NCBI GenBank assembly: GCA_002261195.1 | Contig: MVBO01000028.1 | Location: 62,001-126,000, forward strand | Reading direction: 5' to 3' | Source: Bifiguratus adelaidae | Lineage: Eukaryota; Mucoromycota; Endogonomycetes; Endogonales | Length of the DNA: 64,000 bases | Shown: piece after piece, positions 43,781 through 53,784 of the stretch | Position numbering within the stretch: position 1 is the stretch's first letter | Layout: each line of letters opens with the position of its first letter | Position numbers and translations under genes: made by a program | The notes under the pieces: generated by a model | Databases searched by the model: none | The model's input: only the letters and a program-made list of their open reading frames with translations | Told to the model about the DNA's origin: nothing

Positions 43781-45011
43781 ATGACGCAAAATCCACCAAA
43801 GTTTCCTTTCCACTCTGTCAAGAAGAATTCGATGAAAATGTTATTTGCGCAGCACGCTTCAATCTGCTGCGACGAGGACGAGCGCTCATCAGGGCAGCAG
43901 GGAACTTCCACGCCGACGAAGCGGAGGTCTGGAGCAGCTGACAGGCCGATACAGCAGAATATAGAACCCGTCAGTCCAACCTTTCCCCTACAGTGGAATG
44001 TGAAAAGCTTGACTGTGGAAGACTTGACTGTACAAACAGAAACGACGACATCCACATGCCCTGCTTGCGGTAAGCAGATCCCAAAGAATGATCTGGATAC
44101 ACATTTGGCGGCAGAAATTGCGGAACTTGAAGAAGAAAGCGTCATTGTCAGCAGTAAAGGGTCAACGACAATTGCTGATGCAAAGGGCAAAGGGAAGCAG
44201 CCGGCATTTACGGTATATCAGGACACCCCAGTTGAAGCAGTGAAGCCAAAAAGGACAACAAAGGGCTCGAATGCTCGAACACATGGCGCAGATTTCCTGG
44301 TCATCTCAGACGACGAGTTGCCTGTTGTGGATGATGATGCAATCGAAGTTTCCGATAGCGACGAAGGACAAGTCGACAGCAGACAAAGCGAAACTGATTC
44401 CGGTTACTTGTCCCCATTGGATGAATTTGTTGATCTTCGCAAACAGAAGGACAAACCGGAATATCAGCAATACTTTACACAATTCGCCCCCAACAGCAAG
44501 TCACGGAAACCCAAACGCTCCCGCGCAGCGCTCCAACCGAAGAATCTGGCAAATTCCGACACAGAGCGAAGAGGAAAGAAGACAAGACTTCCTGATTTCG
44601 ACGAAGAGAATTGGCAAGATCAGGCTCAAACATTGCGTGAAAGCGACAAGGCCAGGAAATCGCGTGAAAGCAAATCCTCACAGAAGTGGTCATCATATTG
44701 GAATAATGGTAAAAGACAGTTCCGGATAAACAAGGCATATTTTGCAAAGCAAAACGCGAAAGAAGATGAATGGAATACGGACGAGGTGGAGACCAAAAAT
44801 GTGGTGGAGGAGCGACATGCTCCGGCCAGAAAGAAGAGCAAAACCAAAAGGTGAGTTGTGCTCCCCAACCCTCACTTGCCGCTTATGCGCAACGTTCTAT
44901 GGCAGACTTACGCGAAAGACCCACAACCACTACGCCGACCTGGAATGTCCGCTCGATATCCCCGCAGCTCCGTTTTGGGAGGGAACAAACTCTATTAGTC
45001 TGGGCTTTTAG
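43781..45011 (+). CDS. Nuclear protein with UBZ-like zinc finger, function unknown
   Basis: Two exons: 43781-44870 and about 44907-45011, joined in frame (K-R-L-T-R-K) and ending D-I-P-A-A-P-F-W-E-G. Charged and Ser-rich, with several basic clusters (KPKRTTKG, RKKSKTKR) suggesting nuclear location. One finger-like motif is C-P-A-C-G-K-Q-I-P-K-N-D-L-D-T-H (C-x2-C-x11-H), as in Rad18/Snm1-type UBZ fingers. The expected last Cys is replaced by Glu (H-L-A-A-E). A second finger is split between frames at 43800-43870: one frame reads F-P-L-C-Q-E-E-F-D-E-N-V-I-C and the other Q-H-A-S-I-C-C-D. Together these would make an almost complete UBZ. That suggests a one-base insertion plus loss of the first Cys, or that the N-terminus is misread. 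I do not recognise the family; a DNA-damage or ubiquitin role is only a guess from the finger type. Confidence 0.6.
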
Positions 45012-45076
45012 ACGCGTGCCAATTGTAGACTACTGTACAGATCGTGCCTCATATACCCCTCGCGCACATGCTTTCG

Positions 45077-45641
45077 CTATTTAGCCAATTGACTCTGCAG
45101 TTCACTCTGCATTTGCATGAGCTGTTCAATGCAACGCATACATTTCAGTTTTTTCCGTGTCCGTGCTTCGCAAGTATACACTGACCTCTCCCTGCTTTTG
45201 CTTTGATTTCTCGGTAAGATCAGTCAATTGCTTCTCTACACGCGCTCTGAGAGGTCCCGTAAGCACTCGTTGCTTTGACTACCACCAGCTCAAGATGTCC
45301 AACACTCACATTTCCTCTCTGATTAGTCGCAATCGATTCTCCACGTTTGTCTTGGCTTCCTCCCGTTCTTGCTTTACTAGTACAGGTCCAATAAGCTTGT
45401 ATATATTTGCATCTTCTCCAAGACTTTGAAATTCCTAGGCAAGGTTAGCGTGACATCTTGCATCGATGCTAGTACCTTTTCTACGAGTTCATTCTCTTGA
45501 AGTTGCGAATCAAGACGTTGACGCGTTTCCACAGCCTTTGTCAAGTCTGTAATAGTGTAAGCATAGAGTTAATGCGTCATTGTCTATACCTTTTTGCAAC
45601 TTTTGAAACGCTAGACTCGCTGCCTCCAATTGTTGTTCCAT
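45077..45641 (-). CDS. PFD6/YKE2: Prefoldin subunit 6
   Basis: Beta-type subunit of the prefoldin hexamer, which hands nascent actin and tubulin to CCT. Five short exons: M-E-Q-Q-L-E-A-A-S-L-A-F-Q-K-L-Q-K (ATG 45639-45641), D-L-T-K-A-V-E-T-R-Q-R-L-D-S-Q, and EFQSLGEDANIYKLIGPVLV-K-Q. Then come A-R-V-E-K-Q-L-T-D-L and L-M-Q-M-Q-S-E-L-Q-S-Q-L-A-K, with TAG at 45077-45079. N-I-Y-K-L-I-G-P-V-L-V-K-Q between two coiled-coil helices is diagnostic. About 120 residues, as expected. Only its first exon appears as a simple open frame. The start is 24 bases from that of Ist3 on the other strand. Its client chaperonin subunit CCT7 is also in this window, but not linked. Confidence 0.93.
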
Positions 45642-45665
45642 GGCCGCGAAATTGAAAGTAGCAGA
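45642..45665. promoter_or_regulatory. 24-base interval between divergent starts of prefoldin 6 and Ist3
   Basis: The two ATGs point away from each other with 24 bases between. Promoter elements must overlap the opposing coding sequence or first introns. Confidence 0.6.
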
Positions 45666-46515
45666 ATGAAGTAAGTTTGTTCGCGTTGAAGTGGAATGTA
45701 GGCTCACATGTGACCAGCGTTGTCAAGGAGATTCAAAGGATTAACCAACGAGAGGCTGCTCGAGGGGTGGGTGAATCGGGATCATGGCATGAACAGTACA
45801 AGGATAGTGCCTATATCTATGTTGGAGGACTTCCGTACGAACTCACGGAAGGAGACGTTATCTGCGTTTTTTCACAGTATGTAGAGCGCGCTTTATCGAT
45901 TATTGCTGATTATCATGGCAGATATGGCGAGATTCTGGATATAAATATGGTGAGGGACAAGAAGACAGGCAAAGGCAAGGGATTTGCCTTCTTGCAATAT
46001 GAAGATCAGCGCAGTACGATTCTCGCCGTAGACAACTTGAATGGGAGCAAGGCAAGCAGGCAAAGTAAAAGGCCAATGAGAAAGCTTATTGAATGGTGTC
46101 CTCTTAGATATTAGGAAGAACGTTACGTGTCGATCACTGCGCCAATTACAAACAGCCCAAAAATGAGGATGGAGGTGAACCTGAAGAGAAGAGTATGAAC
46201 GCCGCACCACCCCTAATACAAGATGGTAGGTCTATGCAACTTTTAAGATGTTGTGCATACTAAATCCTTGTAGATTCCGAACCATCTGACCAAGATCTGG
46301 AGCCAGACGATGGCATTGACCCCGAGGATCCAATGGCAGAATATCTTAGAGAACAAAAGAAGAGCAGCAAGGCCAAGAAGAAAAGCAAAAAGTACAAGAA
46401 ACATCGACATGGGCATCATGAAGAGGGAGAGGATCATAGAAAAGAGCGAAGGAGTCGAGAGCATAGTGAGGATGTAGATAGACAACGAGAGCACAAACGA
46501 CGGCGAAGCGACTAG
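45666..46515 (+). CDS. IST3: Ist3/RBMX2-type splicing factor (RES complex)
   Basis: RNA-binding subunit of the pre-mRNA retention and splicing (RES) complex of the activated spliceosome. Exon 1 codes only five bases (ATGAA, 45666-45670), then an intron, then C-GTT-GTC giving M-N-V-V-K-E-I-Q-R-I-N-Q, the invariant family start. The RRM follows: A-Y-I-Y-V-G-G-L-P-Y (RNP2), an intron, G-E-I-L-D-I-N-M-V-R-D and KGKGFAFLQYEDQRST (RNP1). A 56-base intron at 46052-46107 with a GC donor leads to I-L-G-R-T-L-R-V-D-H-C-A-N-Y. The C-terminal tail is Lys/Arg/Glu-rich (KKKSKKYKKHRHGHHEEGE). The TSC2 start follows 49 bases after the stop. Confidence 0.93.
46052..46107 (+). other. GC-AG intron in IST3
   Basis: Donor AAG|GCAAGC, acceptor CCTCTTAG. 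Removing these 56 bases joins N-G-S-K to I-L-G-R-T-L-R-V-D-H, matching the RRM's conserved end. No GT donor gives this junction. Confidence 0.75.
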
Positions 46516-46564
46516 TAAATGAATTAATCGATTTGGTTCTCTCCTCCTTTCAGGCGCGCGTTGC

Positions 46565-49500
46565 ATGGCAGCCAAGAAGGAGGGCTGGTTGAGCAGCCTT
46601 CTGCGGCCACGGGGAAGCTCCCTTGAGGCGAAACTCAACATTACTCATGGCTCGCGGGGAGAAATGCTCAACGCAAAGTCAGTCATCCCACTCTTGCGGA
46701 AACCCGAATCGATTGCGCAGCGTGTACGTGCACTGCAAGAGCTGACCAAGTTATATGAAAAGTATACCTTTCTACATACAATAGAGGTGTGGTTCTCAGT
46801 CAAGGACTTGCTATATGTTGGCGCACCAAGGGATGCGAGGGTTGCCGTGCTCAATTTCATGGCAACAAGCGGCGCGAATGTGGACGACAAGGATTTCAAT
46901 ATGCTCCTCCTGGAGTACTTCAGCACCTTACGACATTACGACGTCTGGGAGGATACAAAATACATGTACCGAGCTCTCCGCACCATTACCAAGGACGGCA
47001 AGGAGATTAGTACGCTGGGAGGCAATGTGCTCGGTCTTCTATCCCTTTGGATTAACAGGGCTATGACTCAGCTTACGCGCTGCTTGGATGCTAAAGCCAG
47101 AGAGACTCCTTCGCAAAAGGATCTCGATACGGAGATTGACAATTCTGTTGCGCTTATTCACGATTTATTCAATCTCGTTGCGGACACGCTAAAGTTCAAC
47201 TTCAACATCTTCGAGCGCGATACGGTTGCGAGTGTAATCAAGCTTCAGCTTGACTGCTACTACATAGGCATAACGGAAGTTCAGCACGCGTGCCTCCATG
47301 TCCTGGACACCATCATAAGGTTCGGGTCTGTACCAATCGATGCTTTGCCAAAAGCGATTTCCACGTTAGCACTTGCGATTTGTCAAAACAGCCAATTCGA
47401 ACCCGAGCAAACGTCAGATTCAATACAGTTTATTCGACCACGATCTATGCTCCAAATGCTGATCAAATCGCACCTCGCTAACAGCTGCCTGCGCCATCTT
47501 TGCCATGTATTGCAGTCGTCTGCATCCGGTGAGCAAATTGCTCCCCGTTGGGTCGTCGCTGGATCAATACGGTTACTGAGTGTCATGGCTGGAGAAGATC
47601 TACGAACGGATACGAGAGCTGAAGGAGGACCGCCAAGTTACCGAATTCCGTTGTACTTGTTGATCAATGTTGTCGAGCCTGTGCTTGCGAGTGATGACGT
47701 GGTAATATCCGCAGAAGTCTTTCGGCATTTACATTGGATTCTTCGGCATCGTATCTCAGAAATAACGCCGCTGCTGTGGGATGCCATGCTGAGTATGGCC
47801 GAGAAGGGTGCTTCGGTTATCGTCTCAAAGGGTATTAGCATGAACAAGGTTGAGACAGTCAAGTCATTTGATCCTGATTGTCTGGGCATAGCGCATGCTT
47901 TAACGGGTCAAAATAGTCAGTGCGTCATCAAGAATGCGGCAACGGCTCCAGAGACTCAGGAGGATGAAGAACGTCTACAGCAGCAGTATGGCGGATTTCT
48001 GTTGAATCTCGTTAACCTTCAAAATGAGGATGCATATACTGCCACCCGCGAACGTTTCGTCACAATTTTACACAAGTTGCGATCGCAATTACCGGAGCGA
48101 TTGGTCGATACATTGTTGTCGTATTATATCACTCAAGTCGACAAGCTGGCAGAAGACATCTCTGTTGGCAATGATGCCCGTAATGAGGAGGACGATACTA
48201 GTTCAGAGGAATCTCTTATCGTGCTTCGCGATATTGTCAACACGTTCTATCTACGGATCAATATCAGCAAAAAAATTCGTCTAAAAGCATTGTCTATTGT
48301 TCAATCTGTATATCAGAACATATACGACACACCTTCGTCTGCTTTCGTTGCAGACGTGCTGGCGCCTGTTTTCAAGACACTGGAGCAAGAAGAAATTGCA
48401 GAGGTAGCGACGGCTACTATCGACTTCCTCGTTCGCCTTCTACTCGACGATCAGTTGGCGTTACATGCACCTTTCCTTCGCATTCTATTCTCGAGTGCGA
48501 AATGTACTTGTTCACCGAGGGATGCAAAGTCCAGCAGCGTGTCTGCGTCCGCCCCATCTTCACCTACAGCACGGGCGACGATCCCTCACGCACCTTATAC
48601 GCCGAATCCGGCCAATACCAAGTTGGGTAGCAGAAGTTCATCCAAATTGTGTTGTGTTTCGGAAGCTGCTGAAGGCCTTTGTCTTCTGTTCAAGAAAAAC
48701 CTCGAAACCGCGAATATCTCTGTCACCCGAGATCTGATGCTACGAATGTTGGATATTGCTAAAACCCCGGCAACGCATGTCTTCGGAAGACTTGTGATCC
48801 TGAAATGCCTGCTATCGCTCCGCTGCCGTTCGGATCATAGGTTATGGTTGGAACCTGATCCGGATACCATGATACCTGCAGGTTTCGAGCGTAAAGCAAT
48901 GTCCCGGCAGAATTCGGTGAGCAGCAATAGAAGTCAGCAATCCAATGGTCTCCAACGAAGTTCATCGGCACACCAAGGTGCCAGGTCTGACGCGTCTAAT
49001 CAACCTAGATCGACCGTTAAGGAGCGATCCCCAAGTCAAGATACGTTAGCCACTCCTGCCGAACTGTCTCCCACTCTGGTAAGCAATGAGACAGACTCGG
49101 ATTGCCCATCAACTCATCATTCTTAACTAAGGATTCGCAAAAGGCTACAGTCACAGAACCTCGACCGAGACCTAGTCCTTTCGCCTACTCTTTCATTGAA
49201 ACGGCTGGTGATGCGGAAGATCCAATATCGGAGCGGTCGCCGCAAAGCGGCGCATTGCCTATGGAGTCCTACCTGGAGGCCGTTAGGATGATCATCGAGT
49301 CAGATACCAATTGGGAGGTGGTTTCCTTCGTTCTGTTTCGTTTGCCTGTACAACTGACGGTGAAGCATCTGTTTTGTGGAGCTACCAATGGTATCCTAGC
49401 CCTGCGTAAGGTTTCGTGCGAATTGGTGCGAACGGATCGACAATTCTTACATGTTGTCAATCTTCCCTCGAACATGAAACGAACGGAGACATCCCTTTTG

Positions 49501-51879
49501 ATTTACAATATGCTTACGGTGCTCATCAGTTACAGACGCATCTTCAAGCGGCCAGAGCAAGACGATTTAGTGGCCGCTTTCGTGAATGGCGCAAGCAAGA
49601 TATCGCCATCGACGCGGACGTGCGTGAATGCCATGAACATCTGTGCCTACGAAATGCCAATGTCGATCTCAAACTTTCTGCGCGAAATTCTGCTCAAGTT
49701 TAGTCAGCTGATCTCGCATACAAGTGTCAGCGTCCATATCTTGGAATTTCTTCATACCCTTGCTCGCTTACCTGCCATACTTCGATCTCAAACGGATGAA
49801 GTGTATCGGCGCGTGTTTGCCATTGCTCTTTCCTACATACATCATAGCAATAACCAACAAGAAGCCAGTACAAGTCATCACTCTACCCCAGCGACTTCAC
49901 CGAATCCATCAGCCGGGCATCTACCACATTCAAGTACCGCAACAAACCTGCAGTCAAACCGTCCTTCGGCGGCTTTCGTACAATATGTTTTCATCACAGC
50001 ATATTCCGTAATTTACGCGTGGTTTATTGCCATACCCGTGCAAGACAGACGGCGTTACATTCCTTACATTGTGCGGGAACTCCTCAATGCAAATCAAAAG
50101 TCTGGTTTGGACGAGCAATCGTTGACATGTTTGGACTTCCTCAGCCGATGCACATATGCATCGTTCAGTCTACGACCAGAAGAAAATCCAATGAGCAAAA
50201 AGCTCATGGAGAGCGAAGAACCTGGCAAGATTGTGAGCCGTTCTTGGATTTACGGGGCTACGGTCCTGACAATTAAAACCAGGAAGAACACTGGCTGGGC
50301 GGAAATCATCATTCGACGAGCATCAGGAACGGTGTCACTATTGACGAAAGTTCAAAATCCATTGTCATTCGATTTCGACTACGATACTTTGGTTGGATTA
50401 TTACTTATGCACAACAATGCTATGGATATGGAACAAGCGGCTATTGCGGTATCCGAGCATCACCATAGTGGCTCAGAGGGACAAGCACTTGGCATACAGA
50501 TGAACGTAGAGTCTGAGGATCAGATAGATTCAAGGCAACAAGGCGATTCCGGAAAGGAAACGGATGTTGGCGTTGATGAGACCACGCAGCAGAGGGAGGC
50601 CAATCTCAAACCAGGTCAAGGTCGCAGTCGCTCTCAAAGCATATCTGCCGCTCTGCTTAGCAGGTCTAAAACACTCAAAACGCAAGCATTCGAGCATTAT
50701 ATCTACATGACAAAAGAGAGGCAACTGGTACAGAACGGTTCAGATATCTCGGAGGAGAGTGGAAGGATCTCTGGCGGAGCTTCACCTCTACCGGAGGGCG
50801 GAAGTGCACAGCAGAAAAGCATCTTCGATGACCTTTTGAAGACTCCTGCCTTGGATGCAGCAGACTCCCTCCGTACCACCAAGCTTCAAGTTCACCATGA
50901 TCCCGGCTTTTTACGTTTGCAAATGGCCAATTACCCTGATCTCATCAATACTCAGGCACTCCCAAAGTTGCTTCCTCAGGATGCACAAACCAACCGTAGC
51001 TTGGAGATGCTTGACAAAATACCCGTGGTGGACTTTCACAAGATTGGAGTCATCTACGTTGGCAAGGGTCAGAAGACCGAGCAAAGCATACTTCAAAATA
51101 CCTGCGGGTCTCCTGAATACAGCTACTTCCTCAGTCAACTTGGAAGCATCATGCCATTGAAAAACTCCAAGGAGAACACAGGCGGTCTTGATACCAAATA
51201 CGGCGGGGATGGAGAGTACACCTATCAATGGCGCGATGAGATTACACACATCGTCTATCATGTCGCGACAATGATGCCAACGGACCTGGAGAACGATCCT
51301 TATTGTATCAACAAGAAGAAACACATTGGAAACGATTTTGTTCGCATAATATATAATGAATCCGGCGAGGATTATACATTCGACACAATGCCCGGTCAAT
51401 TCAATTACATCAATATTCTCATCTCACCACATTCAGAGGAATCGACGCGATCCATTGTTCGAGACCATCAGTCTGCATTTTCAGTAGCGACAGGCACAGA
51501 TCGATCCTTTTTCAAAGTGGTCATGCAAAGACGGCCCGGAATGCCGGAAATTGGGCCTGTCTCGGATTTCAAGATGGTCTCTTCGAAAACTTTACCCATT
51601 TTTGTTCGTTTTCTCGCATTGCATGCAAACGTCTTCTCTCAAGTGTTTCTAGCTAATGGCGACGGGTACAGACAAGAACATGTTTCGAATTGGAAAGGAA
51701 GATTACGAGAGATACGAGCGCTACATGCGAAGGCCATTAATCCATCCGGGACGGCCGCTAATGCTGAGAGCAGCCAAATGTGGACAGATGATGGTCGATG
51801 GATAATACCACAAGCGAAATCTGGCAACTCAGGCAACAATGTCATAGAGCCGGCTATTGATTTCACTCGATATGTTTGA
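46565..51879 (+). CDS. TSC2: Tuberin (TSC2), Rheb GTPase-activating protein
   Basis: Large HEAT-repeat protein with a C-terminal Rap/Rheb-GAP domain. With TSC1 it converts Rheb-GTP to Rheb-GDP and restrains TORC1. Exon 1 (46565-49078, 838 codons) has the N-terminal tuberin domain: R-V-R-A-L-Q-E-L-T-K-L-Y, V-R/I-E-V-W-F-S-V-K-D-L, and LRTITKDGKEISTLGGNVLG. A 53-base intron (49079-49131, with branch-like TTAACTAA) joins in phase 0 to exon 2 (49132-51879), giving about 1753 residues. The GAP domain starts near residue 1470 (K-I-G-V-I-Y-V-G). It has G-G-L-D-T-K-Y-G-G-D-G-E-Y-T-Y and the catalytic asparagine helix K-H-I-G-N-D-F-V-R-I-I-Y-N-E-S near residue 1569, then F-D-T-M-P-G-Q-F-N-Y-I-N-I-L-I-S-P-H. 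All key residues are intact. Confidence 0.95.
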
Positions 51880-52049
51880 CTCTAATTGTAGATGATTGCA
51901 CATGTAAACTTGTATCGCAAGCATTAAATGGGGATATAGCATTCATACGTCTCACAATGAGTCTGCCAAACCTTTCAACCACCGTACTGTCACCACCTGT
52001 GCGTGAACACGTTTCAGCCCAAATATGATCTCTACTTCACGAAGCTTAC

Positions 52050-53583
52050 CCCGCTGATCCAACCCAGAGCAAAAGCGAAAGCCGTTGTGGATCGCCCTAT
52101 GCTTAACGTAAGGCTAGCCCTGACAACGAACGACAACGAACGACAACCTACCCTGTTGGAAACCTTCCATATAGTCTTTAGCAACCCGACACACATCTTG
52201 TGACATATTCAGGCGATGTGTCGCTTCAGCCAAAGCCATCTCGTTCAAATCCTGCCAATCCATCATTTGCTGATGTAGGCGGTGCAAATTTCTTGTCAAT
52301 TGATTGGAAAGGATAGTGTGATTGTGCTGTCTCGGTCAATATTACGCATCCATCAAGCACTGTACTTACCGTCAAATTTGTAGACGAACGGATTGCGTCA
52401 GATAGCATGCTCATCTGTCCTTGCATACTGTCCAAGTCGTTTTGATGCCTTGCAACGGCGTTCTATGATGTGTAAGACACGTGTCGCATTCTCTTTTTCA
52501 TTTATTACCGCAAATTGGTCACCGATTGCTTCTTTTGCTGCCATTGCATGCTTCCATATCTGTGTTACTATTGATAATAGCTGCTCGCTGTGCTCTTGTT
52601 GATTTGTGTTCAGCTGTTGCAGAGTTTCCTCCAACATCGATACTGATGCGTCCATATGTTGCACTTTTGCTTGATTGATCGACAGCGATTCCTATATAAA
52701 GTGTGAGTATTCTCGGATCTGCACATTCTTCTGACCTGAAGAGCGTATGCGCCGCGTTCCAATTGTCCTTGTAGCTGTTGCAAATTCGTTAGAGTATCCA
52801 TCTCTTGCTGACGCCATAAAGTGATATTCATCAAATGAGCTCGCAACCCATCGTAACTACTCGCTTGGGCTTTCAAAACCTTGCTCTGCGCCTCCAACAA
52901 TAAATCTGCAAGACCATTAGGCCACGTTGCCTTAACACTTCTCACCAACCTCGCTCAATAGGAAATCTGGTCGCGAAACACATGTATGCTAATGAATTGA
53001 TTGTATTGGTTGTATGAGCACCATTCATCCCACGTGCCGCGCAAATGTTAAGTACCTGTATCGCGAAAGTAACCTACAGTCCCAATCAATTGCATGGCAA
53101 AAGGTATGACTAGCTGGCATGCTACTTACCACTGTACGACGTCCACAATTGAGGCATCTCGGCCAAGGCGCTAATTGAATGTCAGCAGGTTGGCCTAAAA
53201 GGAGAACAATGCAATTGCCTACCCCGCACATTCTGCCTGATTGCCGTCTATGCAGGCCATAGGGATACTGAGATTACCGGTGGCAATCTCACAGAGTGTA
53301 AAGCTAATGGCAGCTATCTCCGCATTCAGTCGCGTTATCACCTGCAACTGCGAACATACTCTTGATTTTGTCATTCTCATTCATGCGTTCACGGCTGCAT
53401 TTCATGCCCAATTCTGTTACCGCCTGTTGAAAACAATCCCCGCGGCCCAAGAGCGCGTTATAAGACTCTAGGGAAAAGATTGGTTGAGCAGACGTTGAGA
53501 AGAACACAATGATGCACAACCATACCTCTGCCACTTTGAAGGGTTGCCATTTCCTCTGGGAAGAGCTCCAAAGCACTTCTCAT
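52050..53583 (-). CDS. KAR5: Kar5-like nuclear fusion protein
   Basis: ER/nuclear-envelope protein required for nuclear-envelope fusion at karyogamy. Exons on the minus strand read MRSALELFPEEMATLQSGR, then E-S-Y-N-A-L-L-G-R-G-D-C-F-Q-Q-A and G-M-K-C-S-R-E-R-M-N-E-N-D-K-I-K. Next come SFTLCEIATGNLSIPMAC-I-D, A-E-M-P-Q-L-W-T-S-Y-S-G-Y-F-R-D and L-L-L-E-A-Q-S-K-V-L. The rest is coiled coil (NITLWRQQEMDTLTNLQQLQ; QLTRNLHRLHQQMMDWQDLN). Paired cysteines in the first half and W-T-S-Y-S-G-Y-F match the Kar5/Tht1 pattern. Both ends are approximate. The N-terminus may extend upstream (WLKNAQPGYLFADG, 53584-53635). The C-terminal exon, expected to carry membrane segments, is not resolved below about 52150. 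It converges on TSC2. Confidence 0.68.
52127..52150. repeat. Short tandem repeat, GACAACGAAC units
   Basis: About two and a half copies of a 10-base unit (GACAACGAAC GACAACGAAC GACAAC) in or beside a 3' intron of the Kar5-like gene. It is too short to be more than local slippage. Confidence 0.6.
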
Positions 53584-53784
53584 GCCGTCTGCAAATAGAT
53601 ATCCAGGTTGAGCATTCTTCAGCCATTGGTCCTACAAGTACTAGAGCATGCCTATCCGTACTTACCATAGACTGGATCCTGTTTTATGTTCATCCTGCAA
53701 GACAATGGCCACAGAGCCAACAGCGCGTCAAACAAGAAGAAAGGACCCATTGTTTTCCAAATTTGTGTCGCGTCTCTCTCCCTT

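Noticed and set aside
43684-44190. 168-codon minus-strand frame upstream of the permease
   Set aside because: Mostly antisense of the zinc-finger gene. Only its final P-F-W-R-F-Y-T-Y segment looks like a permease exon.
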